Origin: Hyphococcus sp.
GTDB taxonomy: Bacteria; Pseudomonadota; Alphaproteobacteria; Caulobacterales; Parvularculaceae
Assembly: GCA_028281665.1 (NCBI GenBank)
Contig: JANQJK010000016.1
Coordinates: 248,001-312,000, forward strand
DNA length: 64,000 nucleotides
Direction of reading: 5' to 3'
Part shown: positions 38,893 through 47,260 of the stretch, one piece after another
Position numbering within the stretch: the first letter of the stretch is position 1
How the letters are laid out: each line of letters opens with the position of its first letter
Made by a program: the position numbers and the translations under genes
Notes under the pieces: generated by a model
Seen by the model: only the letters and a program-made list of their open reading frames with translations
Databases searched by the model: none
Told to the model about the DNA's origin: nothing

Positions 38893-39759
38893 CTATTTGT
38901 TCGCGGCGCCGAAGGAGGCGCGCCACGCATCTTCGAACGCATTTTCCGCGGCGTGCGCATGAACGAGCAGGCGAATATCGGAGCGATCGGTCAGCGCACG
39001 GAAGGTGCTTTTTTTCCGGTCCTCGATAAAGCCAAGTTCGTAAAGCCAGTCCGCCGACCGTCCGGTGAACACCCAGGAGCGATGCCACGGCAGCGCTTTC
39101 GGAAAGGCTTCGTTGACGGCCTTGGCCAACTCGTTGGTGCAGTTGGAGTGGAGCGTATTGTAAAATCGCGGCCGCTCTGCGAGTTCGTTCGTGCGGCGGA
39201 CAAAATACTCGAATAAACGGCGCATCTGGTCCGGCTCCAGTCGAAGCTTGTAGGCGTAAAGCGTATGGTCGAGGCCAACGGCGATACGGGTCAGAATATC
39301 GCGCTCCGTTGACCAGACATACATGAGCTCGTAATTGCGCAGCGCGCCGTCAACGGGCGAATACTGCTCGTCCGTTTCCATGCGCGCCTCAATCGATACG
39401 GACATGGTTTTGCGCCGTCCGCTATCGTCCTTGAAGACAAAAGACAGGAAACTGTGCGCGAAGAGGGGATTGTCCGGGAAGGGTTCGATGAAGAACCACA
39501 TTTCCGCGATATCCGCAGCGTTCACTTCAGCGGGCCGCCATCCCGGCGTATTTTCGCCCCCGGCTGTAAATTCGTAATCGCGCAATTGGGGCAGGCGGTA
39601 GCGGCCGGGCGCCGCTTCCTCAAAGGCTGCGACTTTTGAAAAGAGCGGCTTCCAGTTCCGGTCTGACTGCGGCGTTTTCGACAGAACGAGGGCCGCAAAC
39701 ATCAGCCCGAAAAGCATTGCGAACAGAATGACCAGGTTAGTGAAATCACGCGGCGTCAA
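38893..39759 (-). CDS. DUF4105 (Lnb N-terminal periplasmic domain-like) protein
   Basis: AEMWFFIEPFPDNPLFAHSFLSFVFKDDSGRRKTMSVSIEAR...FYNTLHSNCTNELAKAVN. Confidence 0.82.
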   Translation of the reverse strand: MTPRDFTNLVILFAMLFGLMFAALVLSKTPQSDRNWKPLFSKVAAFEEAAPGRYRLPQLRDYEFTAGGENTPGWRPAEVNAADIAEMWFFIEPFPDNPLFAHSFLSFVFKDDSGRRKTMSVSIEARMETDEQYSPVDGALRNYELMYVWSTERDILTRIAVGLDHTLYAYKLRLEPDQMRRLFEYFVRRTNELAERPRFYNTLHSNCTNELAKAVNEAFPKALPWHRSWVFTGRSADWLYELGFIEDRKKSTFRALTDRSDIRLLVHAHAAENAFEDAWRASFGAANK

Positions 39760-39795
39760 TGTGCAGCTCCATTGGCTGGAAGGCGGCGCGCCGGT

Positions 39796-40341
39796 CTAGT
39801 CGCTCGCCGCCGCAAGCGCTGTGCGGTGACGGCGCGCTTCCTCAACATAATGGGCCGAACCCATGAGCGCCATTTTGTCCTCGCCTTCCTTGAGATCCCG
39901 AAATTTTTTCGCCGGCATGCCGGCCCACATCTCGCCGGCGGGCACGACCTTGCGCGCGGTGAGAAAGGCGCCCGCGGCGAGCATCGCCCCGGTTTCGACG
40001 GTTGAGCCGTCAAGCATGGTCGCGCCCATGCCCACAAAGCCGCCATTGCCAACCCGCGCCCCGTGCAGCATTGCCTTGTGGCCGATCAGCGCGTTCTCGC
40101 CGATCAAGGTGGGCACGCCGCCGATTTCGGGATTGTCGACATGGATCACCGTGCCGTCCTGCACGTTCGCCCCCGCGCCGACGACGATCCGGTTTTCGTC
40201 GCCGCGCAATACGCATCCATACCAGACCGACGCGTTCTCGCCGATCTCCACATCGCCGCAGACAACGGCGCCCGGCGCGATAAACGCGGTTTCATGAATT
40301 TTCGGCGTTTTGTCGCCGATGGCGAAAATTATGGGTTTCAT
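39796..40341 (-). CDS. Gamma-class carbonic anhydrase family protein
   Basis: Left-handed beta-helix hexapeptides; CVLRGDENRIVVGAGANVQDGTVIHVDN...LIGENALIGHKAMLHGARVGNGGFVGMGA. Confidence 0.92.
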   Translation of the reverse strand: MKPIIFAIGDKTPKIHETAFIAPGAVVCGDVEIGENASVWYGCVLRGDENRIVVGAGANVQDGTVIHVDNPEIGGVPTLIGENALIGHKAMLHGARVGNGGFVGMGATMLDGSTVETGAMLAAGAFLTARKVVPAGEMWAGMPAKKFRDLKEGEDKMALMGSAHYVEEARRHRTALAAASD

Positions 40342-40985
40342 CAGGCGCCTTTCACTGCATCGGGCTGATTGTCGGGATGCGCTTTCTCGAAAACGGGGAG
40401 TTTGATGCACGCATCGTATATTTCGTTGAGCCGCGGTAATGCGGAGACGTCGACGCCGAACCGCTGTGCGCCGTACATCTGCGGTACGAGATAGCAATCG
40501 GCGATGGTCGGCGCATCGCCAATACAGAACGCGCCGCCATGGGCAGCAACTATTTTTTCAGCCGCCGCCATGGCGCCGCCGGGCCAGCGATTAAGCCATG
40601 CAGTCACCGCATCGGCATCGAGCTTCAGCGTCTTTTTCAGATAACTCTGTATGCGAAGATTCATAAAGGGCTGCGCTTCGCAGGCGAGGGTCGCCGCAAT
40701 GGCGCGGGCGTGTCCGCGCGCCGCCAGATCGTCCGGCAGGATGGACGGCGTCGGATGCGCGTCTTCAAGATATTCCATGATCGCCAGCGATTGGGTGATG
40801 ACGGCGCCGTCGTCTGTTTCGAGCGCAGGAACGAGTCCTGCGGGGTTTTTTTCAAGATAGGCCGGCTCGCGCTGCTCGCCCTCAAGCAGATTGACGGGCT
40901 GGTACGCCCAGTCGAGGCCTTTCAGCGCCAGCGCCATACGGACCCGATAGGTGGCGCTTGATCGCCAGTATCCGAACAGTTTCAT
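40341..40985 (-). CDS. maiA: Maleylacetoacetate isomerase
   Basis: MKLFGYWRSSATYRVRMALALKGLDWAYQPVNLLEGEQ; GST zeta architecture. Confidence 0.94.
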   Translation of the reverse strand: MKLFGYWRSSATYRVRMALALKGLDWAYQPVNLLEGEQREPAYLEKNPAGLVPALETDDGAVITQSLAIMEYLEDAHPTPSILPDDLAARGHARAIAATLACEAQPFMNLRIQSYLKKTLKLDADAVTAWLNRWPGGAMAAAEKIVAAHGGAFCIGDAPTIADCYLVPQMYGAQRFGVDVSALPRLNEIYDACIKLPVFEKAHPDNQPDAVKGA

Positions 40986-41003
40986 CTCGTTGCCCTGCCT
41001 TGG

Positions 41004-41037
41004 AACAATTTGATGTAATTGCTTGTCATATTGTTCG
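41004..41037. promoter_or_regulatory. Imperfect inverted repeat upstream of maiA
   Basis: GAACAATTTGATG-taattgct-TGTCATATTGTTC, 13-bp arms with 3 mismatches, 19 nt upstream of the maiA start codon. Confidence 0.4.
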
Positions 41038-41099
41038 CAAATTTTTTGGCGCGGGACGGCAGATTTCCCCCAAACGCATTTATTCGGGGTCGCCGCGCC

Positions 41100-41516
41100 A
41101 TGCTATCAGAAGAACAAGTAGACGCTGTCGAAGAGGCAGCCGCCGAGTTAAAGCGTCGACGCGACAACCGGCCGCCGACCGGCGCCAGGAAGAAACCGAA
41201 CCCTGCTGCTGGGGCCTCAAGCCCGAAAGACGAAGATCGGGTCTGGGCGAGGGCGAATCTGCGCTTCAAGAGCGGCGGGCCGTATCTCGACAGCGCCAAC
41301 GCTCTGCGTGTTTTTGAGCGGCATCCGGCATTTGCGGGCCGTTTCAAATTCAACGAGACCCTGAACAAGGTGATGGACAAGGGCACGGTCATGCTCGACT
41401 GGCGGGTCTGTGAAGTGGTCGCGGTGATCCAGGAGCGGTTCCTGCCCGAGATTTCCCCCGATGCGGTGGAAAAGGCCCTGATCGTCCACGCCAACCGCGT
41501 CATTCAAAAGAAATAG
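41100..41516 (+). CDS. Small protein resembling part of phage VapE/primase-helicase N-terminal region (tentative)
   Basis: ANALRVFERHPAFAGRFKFNETLNKVMDKG...DWRVCEVVAVIQERFLPEISPDAVEKALIVHANR pattern; no P-loop present. Confidence 0.45.
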   Translation: MLSEEQVDAVEEAAAELKRRRDNRPPTGARKKPNPAAGASSPKDEDRVWARANLRFKSGGPYLDSANALRVFERHPAFAGRFKFNETLNKVMDKGTVMLDWRVCEVVAVIQERFLPEISPDAVEKALIVHANRVIQKK

Positions 41517-41558
41517 CATCGCCTGCGCTTTTCCAAGAGAGGCTCTTGCGCAAAAATA

Positions 41559-41572
41559 GTAACATATGTTAC
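41559..41572. promoter_or_regulatory. Perfect 14-bp palindrome GTAACATATGTTAC in the hpd promoter region (candidate MarR operator)
   Basis: Exact self-complementarity; lies 55 bp upstream of the hpd start codon; MarR gene directly downstream of hpd. Confidence 0.6.
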
Positions 41573-41626
41573 CAATTAGGGCAGAAGGGCGGCGTGGGCG
41601 CCGCACGAACCATGGGAGGGAGCATC

Positions 41627-42694
41627 ATGGCCGACCTTTTTGAAAACCCGATCGGCACAGACGGGTTCGAATTTGTAGAATATACAAGCGAAAACCCTGA
41701 CGAGCTGGCCGCGCTGTTCGAGCGCCTCGGGTTTACGGCCGTCGGCCGACATCGCTCCAAGGACGTGGTCCATTACCGGCAAGGCGACATCAACTTTCTC
41801 TTGAATCGGGAAGATGCGGGCCAGCCGGATGTTTTCCGCAACCAGCACGGCGCCGGCGCCAACGCTATGGCGTTTCGCGTCAAGGACGCCGCCCATGCGT
41901 TCAAGGAAGCGGTGAAACGCGGCGCCAAGCCGATTGACGCGAAAACGGGTCCGATGGAACTCAACATCCCGGGCATTGAAGGCATCGGCGGTCTTAACGT
42001 CTATCTGGTGGACCGCTACGGCGCGAACACCATTTACGATGTCGATTTCGAACCGATTGCCGGCGCCGATCCGTCAAAGAACAGCATGGGGCTTACCTAT
42101 ATCGATCACCTGACCCACAATCTCCATCGCGGCAATATGGATAAATGGGCCGCGTACTACGAAGACATCTTCAACTTCCGGGAGATTCGGTATTTCGATA
42201 TCGAAGGAAAACTGACGGGCCTTGTCTCAAAGGCGATGACAAGCCCGTGCGGAAAAATCCGTATACCGCTTAATGAAAGCCAGGACGAGAAATCCCAGAT
42301 CGAGGAGTTCCTTGAGCGCTATAATGGCGAAGGCATCCAGCATATCGCGCTGGGCACGGACGATATCTACGACACGGTGGAGCGTCTCGCGGGCCGAGGC
42401 GTGCCGTTTCAGGATACGCCCGACACCTATTACGGCAAGGTCGACGAACGCGTGGGCGACCATGGCGAGGATCTTGAGCGCCTGAAAAAGAACCGGATCC
42501 TGATTGACGGCGCCCCGACGGAGGGGCAGGGACTGTTGCTCCAGATTTTCACGCAGGACGCCATCGGCCCGATTTTCTATGAAATCATTCAGCGAAAAGG
42601 CAATGAAGGTTTCGGCGAAGGCAACTTCAAGGCCCTGTTCGAGTCGATCGAGGAAGACCAGATCCGACGCGGCGTCCTGAAAGAGTCCGCCTGA
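41627..42694 (+). CDS. hpd: 4-hydroxyphenylpyruvate dioxygenase
   Basis: NPIGTDGFEFVEYTSENP, YIDHLTHNLHRGNMDKWAAYYEDIFNFREIRYFDIEGK, GEGIQHIALGTDDIYDT, GPIFYEIIQRKGNEGFGEGNFKALFESIE. Confidence 0.97.
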   Translation: MADLFENPIGTDGFEFVEYTSENPDELAALFERLGFTAVGRHRSKDVVHYRQGDINFLLNREDAGQPDVFRNQHGAGANAMAFRVKDAAHAFKEAVKRGAKPIDAKTGPMELNIPGIEGIGGLNVYLVDRYGANTIYDVDFEPIAGADPSKNSMGLTYIDHLTHNLHRGNMDKWAAYYEDIFNFREIRYFDIEGKLTGLVSKAMTSPCGKIRIPLNESQDEKSQIEEFLERYNGEGIQHIALGTDDIYDTVERLAGRGVPFQDTPDTYYGKVDERVGDHGEDLERLKKNRILIDGAPTEGQGLLLQIFTQDAIGPIFYEIIQRKGNEGFGEGNFKALFESIEEDQIRRGVLKESA

Positions 42695-42706
42695 CCGGGG
42701 TCGGCG

Positions 42707-43201
42707 GTGAGCGCATCGAACCGTAAGGAAAAACCGGCGGCGCGCGACCGAACGCTTGTTCTTAATCGGTTCGCGCCGTACCGGATCGTTGCGCTCGGTC
42801 ACGCCATAGGCGACCGGCTTCGGCGCGCCTATGCGGATGAGAATGTGACGATCAATGAGTGGCGGGTGCTTGCGGTGATCGCCCAGGCCGACGCCGTCGC
42901 CGCCCGCGACGTGGTTCGCCTGACGCCCATGGACAAGATGACGGTGAGCCGCGCCGTCGCTAGTCTGGAAGCTAAAGGCATTGCCGAAAGATCTGTCGAT
43001 GCGCGCGACCGGCGGGTCAATACGGTGTCGCTGACGGCAGACGGGCGCGTCCTGTTCGCCCGCATATCCACTCTTGCGCTTGACTACGAAGATGAGATCA
43101 TGGGCGTGTTGACCAGCGAGGAGCGCGACAGCTTTGATCGAATTCTTGCCAAGCTCTCACGGCTAACCGGCGCGGCTGGATGCGATACGCCCTCGCGGTA
43201 G
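42707..43201 (+). CDS. MarR family transcriptional regulator (GTG start)
   Basis: wHTH pattern NEWRVLAVIAQADAVAARDVVRLTPMDKMTVSRAVASLEAKGIAERSVDARDRRVNTVSLTADGR. Confidence 0.92.
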   Translation: MSASNRKEKPAARDRTLVLNRFAPYRIVALGHAIGDRLRRAYADENVTINEWRVLAVIAQADAVAARDVVRLTPMDKMTVSRAVASLEAKGIAERSVDARDRRVNTVSLTADGRVLFARISTLALDYEDEIMGVLTSEERDSFDRILAKLSRLTGAAGCDTPSR

Positions 43202-44118
43202 TCTCCCTTGCGCTCGGTTTGTTTGCGTCGGCCTGCGTAACGTTTCCCGGCGCGCCCGCGGCGGTCGCGCCGCCGGTGCTCGCAGCCAATGCTCTGCAAA
43301 CGACGGATGGCCGTTATCTGCCCGTCGCCGCATGGCCGGCAGAGTCGCCCGGCGCCGTCGTGCTCGCTCTCCACGGCATGAACGATTACTCAAACGCCTT
43401 CGCCATGCCGGGCGCCTGGTGGGCTGAACATGCGGCGATCACGACCTATGCGATCGACCAGCGCGGGTTTGGCGCCGCGCCGGGCGCCGGCTTCTGGGCC
43501 GGGGCTGAGGCGATGAAGGCGGATTTGCGCGCCGCCGTCGCCGCCGTTCGCGACGCCCATCCCGGCGTTCCGGTTTACGTCGTAGGCCATTCCATGGGCG
43601 CCGCGGTGGTGATGGCGGCATCCGCGGACGCCTCCCTCCACGTTGACGGCGTGATCCTCGCGGCGCCCGGCGTTTGGGGCGGTTCGGCGCTGCCGCTGAC
43701 GCACCGATTGTCCGCTAATCTCGCCGCCGTCATCGCGCCCGGAAAAACGCTGACCGGGGAACGCGCCGGCCGTCAGGCCTCCGACAACATAGACGTCCTG
43801 CGCGCCATGGGCGCCGACCCCAAGGTCATCAAGGCAACCCGTATCGATGCGGTGCTCGGCGTTGTAAGGCTGATGGGCGAAGCGTTCGATAACGCCGACG
43901 GGGTTTGCAATGACGCGCTGGTGCTGATGGGCCGCAAGGACGACATCATTCCCCTGTCGGCAATGGAGCACGTCGCGGAAAACCTCTGCGGCGACGTTGA
44001 CGTCAGGCGCTACCCCGATGGCTGGCATCTCCTGTTTCGCGATCTCCAGCGCGAGCGCGTCTGGCGCGACGTCGCGGCCTGGATCGACATGCGCGAAGCC
44101 GACCACGCGGAACAGTGA
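43180..44118 (+). CDS. Alpha/beta hydrolase, monoacylglycerol lipase-like (lipoprotein-type N-terminus)
   Basis: LALGLFASAC; VLALHGMNDYSNAF, VYVVGHSMGAAVVMA, LVLMGRKDDIIPL. Confidence 0.88.
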   Translation: MRYALAVVSLALGLFASACVTFPGAPAAVAPPVLAANALQTTDGRYLPVAAWPAESPGAVVLALHGMNDYSNAFAMPGAWWAEHAAITTYAIDQRGFGAAPGAGFWAGAEAMKADLRAAVAAVRDAHPGVPVYVVGHSMGAAVVMAASADASLHVDGVILAAPGVWGGSALPLTHRLSANLAAVIAPGKTLTGERAGRQASDNIDVLRAMGADPKVIKATRIDAVLGVVRLMGEAFDNADGVCNDALVLMGRKDDIIPLSAMEHVAENLCGDVDVRRYPDGWHLLFRDLQRERVWRDVAAWIDMREADHAEQ

Positions 44119-44161
44119 ACGCCGCGGACCGTGGGAACATGGGCGGACGGTCCGCAGCGTT
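44118..44161 (+). terminator. Stem-loop at the 3' end of the alpha/beta hydrolase gene
   Basis: AACGCCGCGGACCGT-14 nt-ACGGTCCGCAGCGTT, 14/15 paired; weak T-tract. Confidence 0.5.
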
Positions 44162-44358
44162 CGACTAATGAGCGCTTACTGTTACATGATGGCGCGCCAA
44201 CCAGTGTGCATTGCGGCGTGCTGACCGAGCCGGCATGAGTGACGGGCGGACCCGGGGGCGTTTCAGAAGCGCCGCAATAGCCCGATTGTAAGCGCGCGGT
44301 CTTAACAATAGGTTGCAAAAAATAGTACATGCAACTTTTAATTGTATCCCGAAATGTG

Positions 44359-44688
44359 CTATTTTTTGCCGGTGGCGCCGCCGATCCACTCAAGAAACGG
44401 CGCAAATGAGGCGCGTTCGTCGACCGGAAGCGCAAGAACGCACGGGCAATCATAAGGGTGCATGGCGACGATCCGGTCGCGCGCGGCGTCAGCAGCGGCT
44501 GTGGCCGTCTTGACGAGAAACGGGGTTTCCTCGGCGCGCTCGGCGACGCCGTCCCATTCGTAAACGGACGTCATCGGTGAAAAGATATTGACGCAGGCGG
44601 CGAGCTTCTCGGCGATGAGTGCAGCGGCGATCGCCTGCGCCAGTTCCTTATCCGGCGCCGTTGAATAAAGTAACGTGACGTCCGTCAT
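44359..44688 (-). CDS. cutA: Divalent-cation tolerance protein CutA
   Basis: [42 protein letters not shown]...ETPFLVKTA...[13 protein letters not shown]. Confidence 0.93.
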   Translation of the reverse strand: MTDVTLLYSTAPDKELAQAIAAALIAEKLAACVNIFSPMTSVYEWDGVAERAEETPFLVKTATAAADAARDRIVAMHPYDCPCVLALPVDERASFAPFLEWIGGATGKK

Positions 44689-44761
44689 GTTGCAGGCTCC
44701 ATCGGCGCAGCCTATGAAAAAACCGGCACGCCGCGATGCAATTCTGCGTGCGGAAAGGCCT

Positions 44762-45469
44762 ATGCGCAAGCTCGATCATAAACAGGCGCTCGTTCTTTTT
44801 TCGGGCGGTCAGGACTCTTCCATCGCGCTCGTCTGGGCGCTTGACCGATTTGAAACCGTGGAAACCGTCGGGTTCGATTACGGTCAGCGCCATGTGGTGG
44901 AACTTGGCGCGCGCCAGGCGGTGAAACGCGAAGTGGGCGCAGCCTTTCCTGCCTGGGCGCCGAAGCTCGGACCCGATCACATGATTTCCGCCCGCGGCCT
45001 GAAAGACATCGGCGATACGGCGATGACGGCGGAACAGGACATTGTCATGGGCGACGACAACCTGCCGACGACATTCGTGCCCGGTCGAAATCTGGTGTTC
45101 CTGTCGCTCGCGGCGGGGCTTGCTTATCGGCGCGGCGCGGGCGTGCTGGTTGCGGGCATGTGTGAAACGGATTTTTCCGGCTACCCCGATTGCCGCGAGA
45201 CGGCGCTCAATGCGCAGATGGAAGCCATTCGTCTCGGTATGGAATGCGACGTGCGTCTTGAAACGCCGTTGATGCGCCTCACCAAGGCGGCGAGCTGGCG
45301 CCTTGCGGAAGATGTGGGCGGCGAGACCGCCGTGTCCCTGATCAATGAGCACAGCCATTCCTGTTATCGCGGCGTGCGTTCGACGCGCCATGATTGGGGC
45401 TATGGGTGCGGCGATTGCCCGGCCTGCGATTTGCGCGCAAAAGGATGGGCCGAATACAAGTCGGCCTGA
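44762..45469 (+). CDS. queC: 7-cyano-7-deazaguanine synthase QueC
   Basis: [43 protein letters not shown]...[18 protein letters not shown]. Confidence 0.95.
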   Translation: MRKLDHKQALVLFSGGQDSSIALVWALDRFETVETVGFDYGQRHVVELGARQAVKREVGAAFPAWAPKLGPDHMISARGLKDIGDTAMTAEQDIVMGDDNLPTTFVPGRNLVFLSLAAGLAYRRGAGVLVAGMCETDFSGYPDCRETALNAQMEAIRLGMECDVRLETPLMRLTKAASWRLAEDVGGETAVSLINEHSHSCYRGVRSTRHDWGYGCGDCPACDLRAKGWAEYKSA

Positions 45470-45486
45470 CGGGACTGCGGCGAAGA

Positions 45487-46122
45487 ATGACCTATTCCGT
45501 AAAGGAACTGTTTTACACCTTGCAGGGCGAGGGCGCGCAGACCGGCCGGCCGGCTGTCTTTCTTCGCTTCGCCGGTTGCAATCTCTGGTCCGGTCTTGAA
45601 CGCGACAGGGCCGGCGCTGTCTGCAACTTTTGCGACACGGAATTTGTCGGCGTAGACGGCGAGGGGGGCGGCAAGTTTCCGTCGCCGGACGCGTTGGCGG
45701 ACGCCGTCGCGCGGGCCTGGCCCCGGGACGGATCGGGCGTGCCTTACGTTGTTTGTACCGGCGGGGAGCCCCTGCTTCAGCTCGACGATGCGCTGATCGA
45801 CGCGCTGCACCGGCGCGGATTCGAAGTCGCCGTTGAAACCAACGGCACGATCGCGGCGCCGGCGGGGCTCGACTGGATCTGCGTTTCGCCGAAAGCCGAT
45901 GCGCCCCTTGCGCAAATCCGCGGGGACGAGTTGAAGCTTGTCTATCCGCAGGAAAAGGCGATGCCGGATCGCTTCGAGGACCTCGCATTTGACTTTTTCT
46001 TTTTGCAGCCTATGGACGGCCCCTCGCTCGCCGACAACACCGCGGCGGCGATAGCGTTTTGCAAGCGCCGCCCGAAATGGCGCCTGTCGGTGCAGTCCCA
46101 CAAAATGCTGGGCATACCCTGA
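45487..46122 (+). CDS. queE: 7-carboxy-7-deazaguanine synthase QueE
   Basis: YTLQGEGAQTGRPAVFLRFAGCNLWSGLERDRAGAVCNFCDTEFVG, VCTGGEPLLQLD. Confidence 0.95.
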   Translation: MTYSVKELFYTLQGEGAQTGRPAVFLRFAGCNLWSGLERDRAGAVCNFCDTEFVGVDGEGGGKFPSPDALADAVARAWPRDGSGVPYVVCTGGEPLLQLDDALIDALHRRGFEVAVETNGTIAAPAGLDWICVSPKADAPLAQIRGDELKLVYPQEKAMPDRFEDLAFDFFFLQPMDGPSLADNTAAAIAFCKRRPKWRLSVQSHKMLGIP

Positions 46123-46160
46123 TAGGCGCTGAACGCAGGCGGCCCGAGAAAGGCTGACCC

Positions 46161-46517
46161 ATGCGGATCGTCAAGTCGATCAGTTTCGACGCCGCACACT
46201 TTCTGGATCACGACCCGCAAGCGCGGCCTTATGCGCGCCTGCACGGCCATTCCTTCGTGATGGAGGTCGAGATCGCCGGCGATCCGGACCCGGAAGCGGG
46301 GTGGGTTGTCGATTTCGGCGACGTCGAGGAGGCGTTGCAGAAGCTTCGCGACAAGCTTGATCATCGGTTGCTGAACGAGGTCGAGGGCCTTGAGCGGCCG
46401 ACGCTGGAAAACATATGCCAGTGGGCGGCGGCGCGCCTTCAGGCGGACTTTCCGGGGCTTACGGCGGTCAGGGTGTCGCGGCCGTCAAACGGCGAAACCT
46501 GCATCCACGAACTCTAG
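46161..46517 (+). CDS. queD: 6-carboxytetrahydropterin synthase QueD
   Basis: FDAAHFL...RLHGHSFVMEVEI...VVDFGDVEEAL...LDHRLLNEVEGLERPTLENI. Confidence 0.95.
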   Translation: MRIVKSISFDAAHFLDHDPQARPYARLHGHSFVMEVEIAGDPDPEAGWVVDFGDVEEALQKLRDKLDHRLLNEVEGLERPTLENICQWAAARLQADFPGLTAVRVSRPSNGETCIHEL

Positions 46518-46526
46518 CCTGACGGC

Positions 46527-47183
46527 TTATTCGAACGCGCCGTTCATGCGCGCAATCAGATATTGGGCGTCGCGGCAATAGCCGGCGGCCGACCGGTCTG
46601 CGCGCAGCAACGCGGTGTCGAGTTCGCCGAGAATGCGGTCTATCTCTTCATCTGTCGCGAACGCTTCGCCCGGCGGGGTGAGGTTCAGTCCCTGGTCGGA
46701 CGTATCGAGCCTCGCCGGTGAAATCGAATAGCGGGCCTTTCCGCCAAGCGCGACGTCAAAGTGCCGTTGCCCCGATCCGATCAGCACGGCGGCGCGGGGG
46801 TCCGCATTGTTCAGTATGCTGTCGACGCCGAGCCGAAGCTCGTCGTAGCGTTCCGCAAGGAGGGCGCGCCCGCCCGGATCGTCGATGTCCTTGGCGGAAA
46901 CGGCGACTTCGCAGGCCTGCTCCAGCGTGTCGCGAATCCGATCGATAGCGTAGAGCGCCGCCTCGATGGCGCCCAGCGCATCGCGCACATGATTCTGCGG
47001 GTCCTTGTCCTCGTTTTTTTCCTCCGGGAGACCGGTCTTTTTCAATGCGCGATTGACGCCGGCGTCGATGTCGATTTCCGGCAGCGCGTCATCGTCCGAT
47101 TTCGACTTTTTGCCGAGCCAGCCAGCGAGCGGGCTTCTCTTCGATGATTTCTTTTCAGCGGTTTTTTGTAATGCAAACGCCAT
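46527..47183 (-). CDS. Hypothetical protein with flagellin-like helical segment
   Basis: Long ORF with plausible codon content; DALGAIEAALYAIDRIRDTLEQACEVAVSAKDIDDPGGRALLAERYDELRLGVDSILNNADPR. Confidence 0.6.
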   Translation of the reverse strand: MAFALQKTAEKKSSKRSPLAGWLGKKSKSDDDALPEIDIDAGVNRALKKTGLPEEKNEDKDPQNHVRDALGAIEAALYAIDRIRDTLEQACEVAVSAKDIDDPGGRALLAERYDELRLGVDSILNNADPRAAVLIGSGQRHFDVALGGKARYSISPARLDTSDQGLNLTPPGEAFATDEEIDRILGELDTALLRADRSAAGYCRDAQYLIARMNGAFE

Positions 47184-47260
47184 GGGCGCCGTTTTCCTTC
47201 GCGCAATTGATGAGTATCAACCTATAGGTCATGCACTTTGAGGCGCGGTTAAGGAATTGG

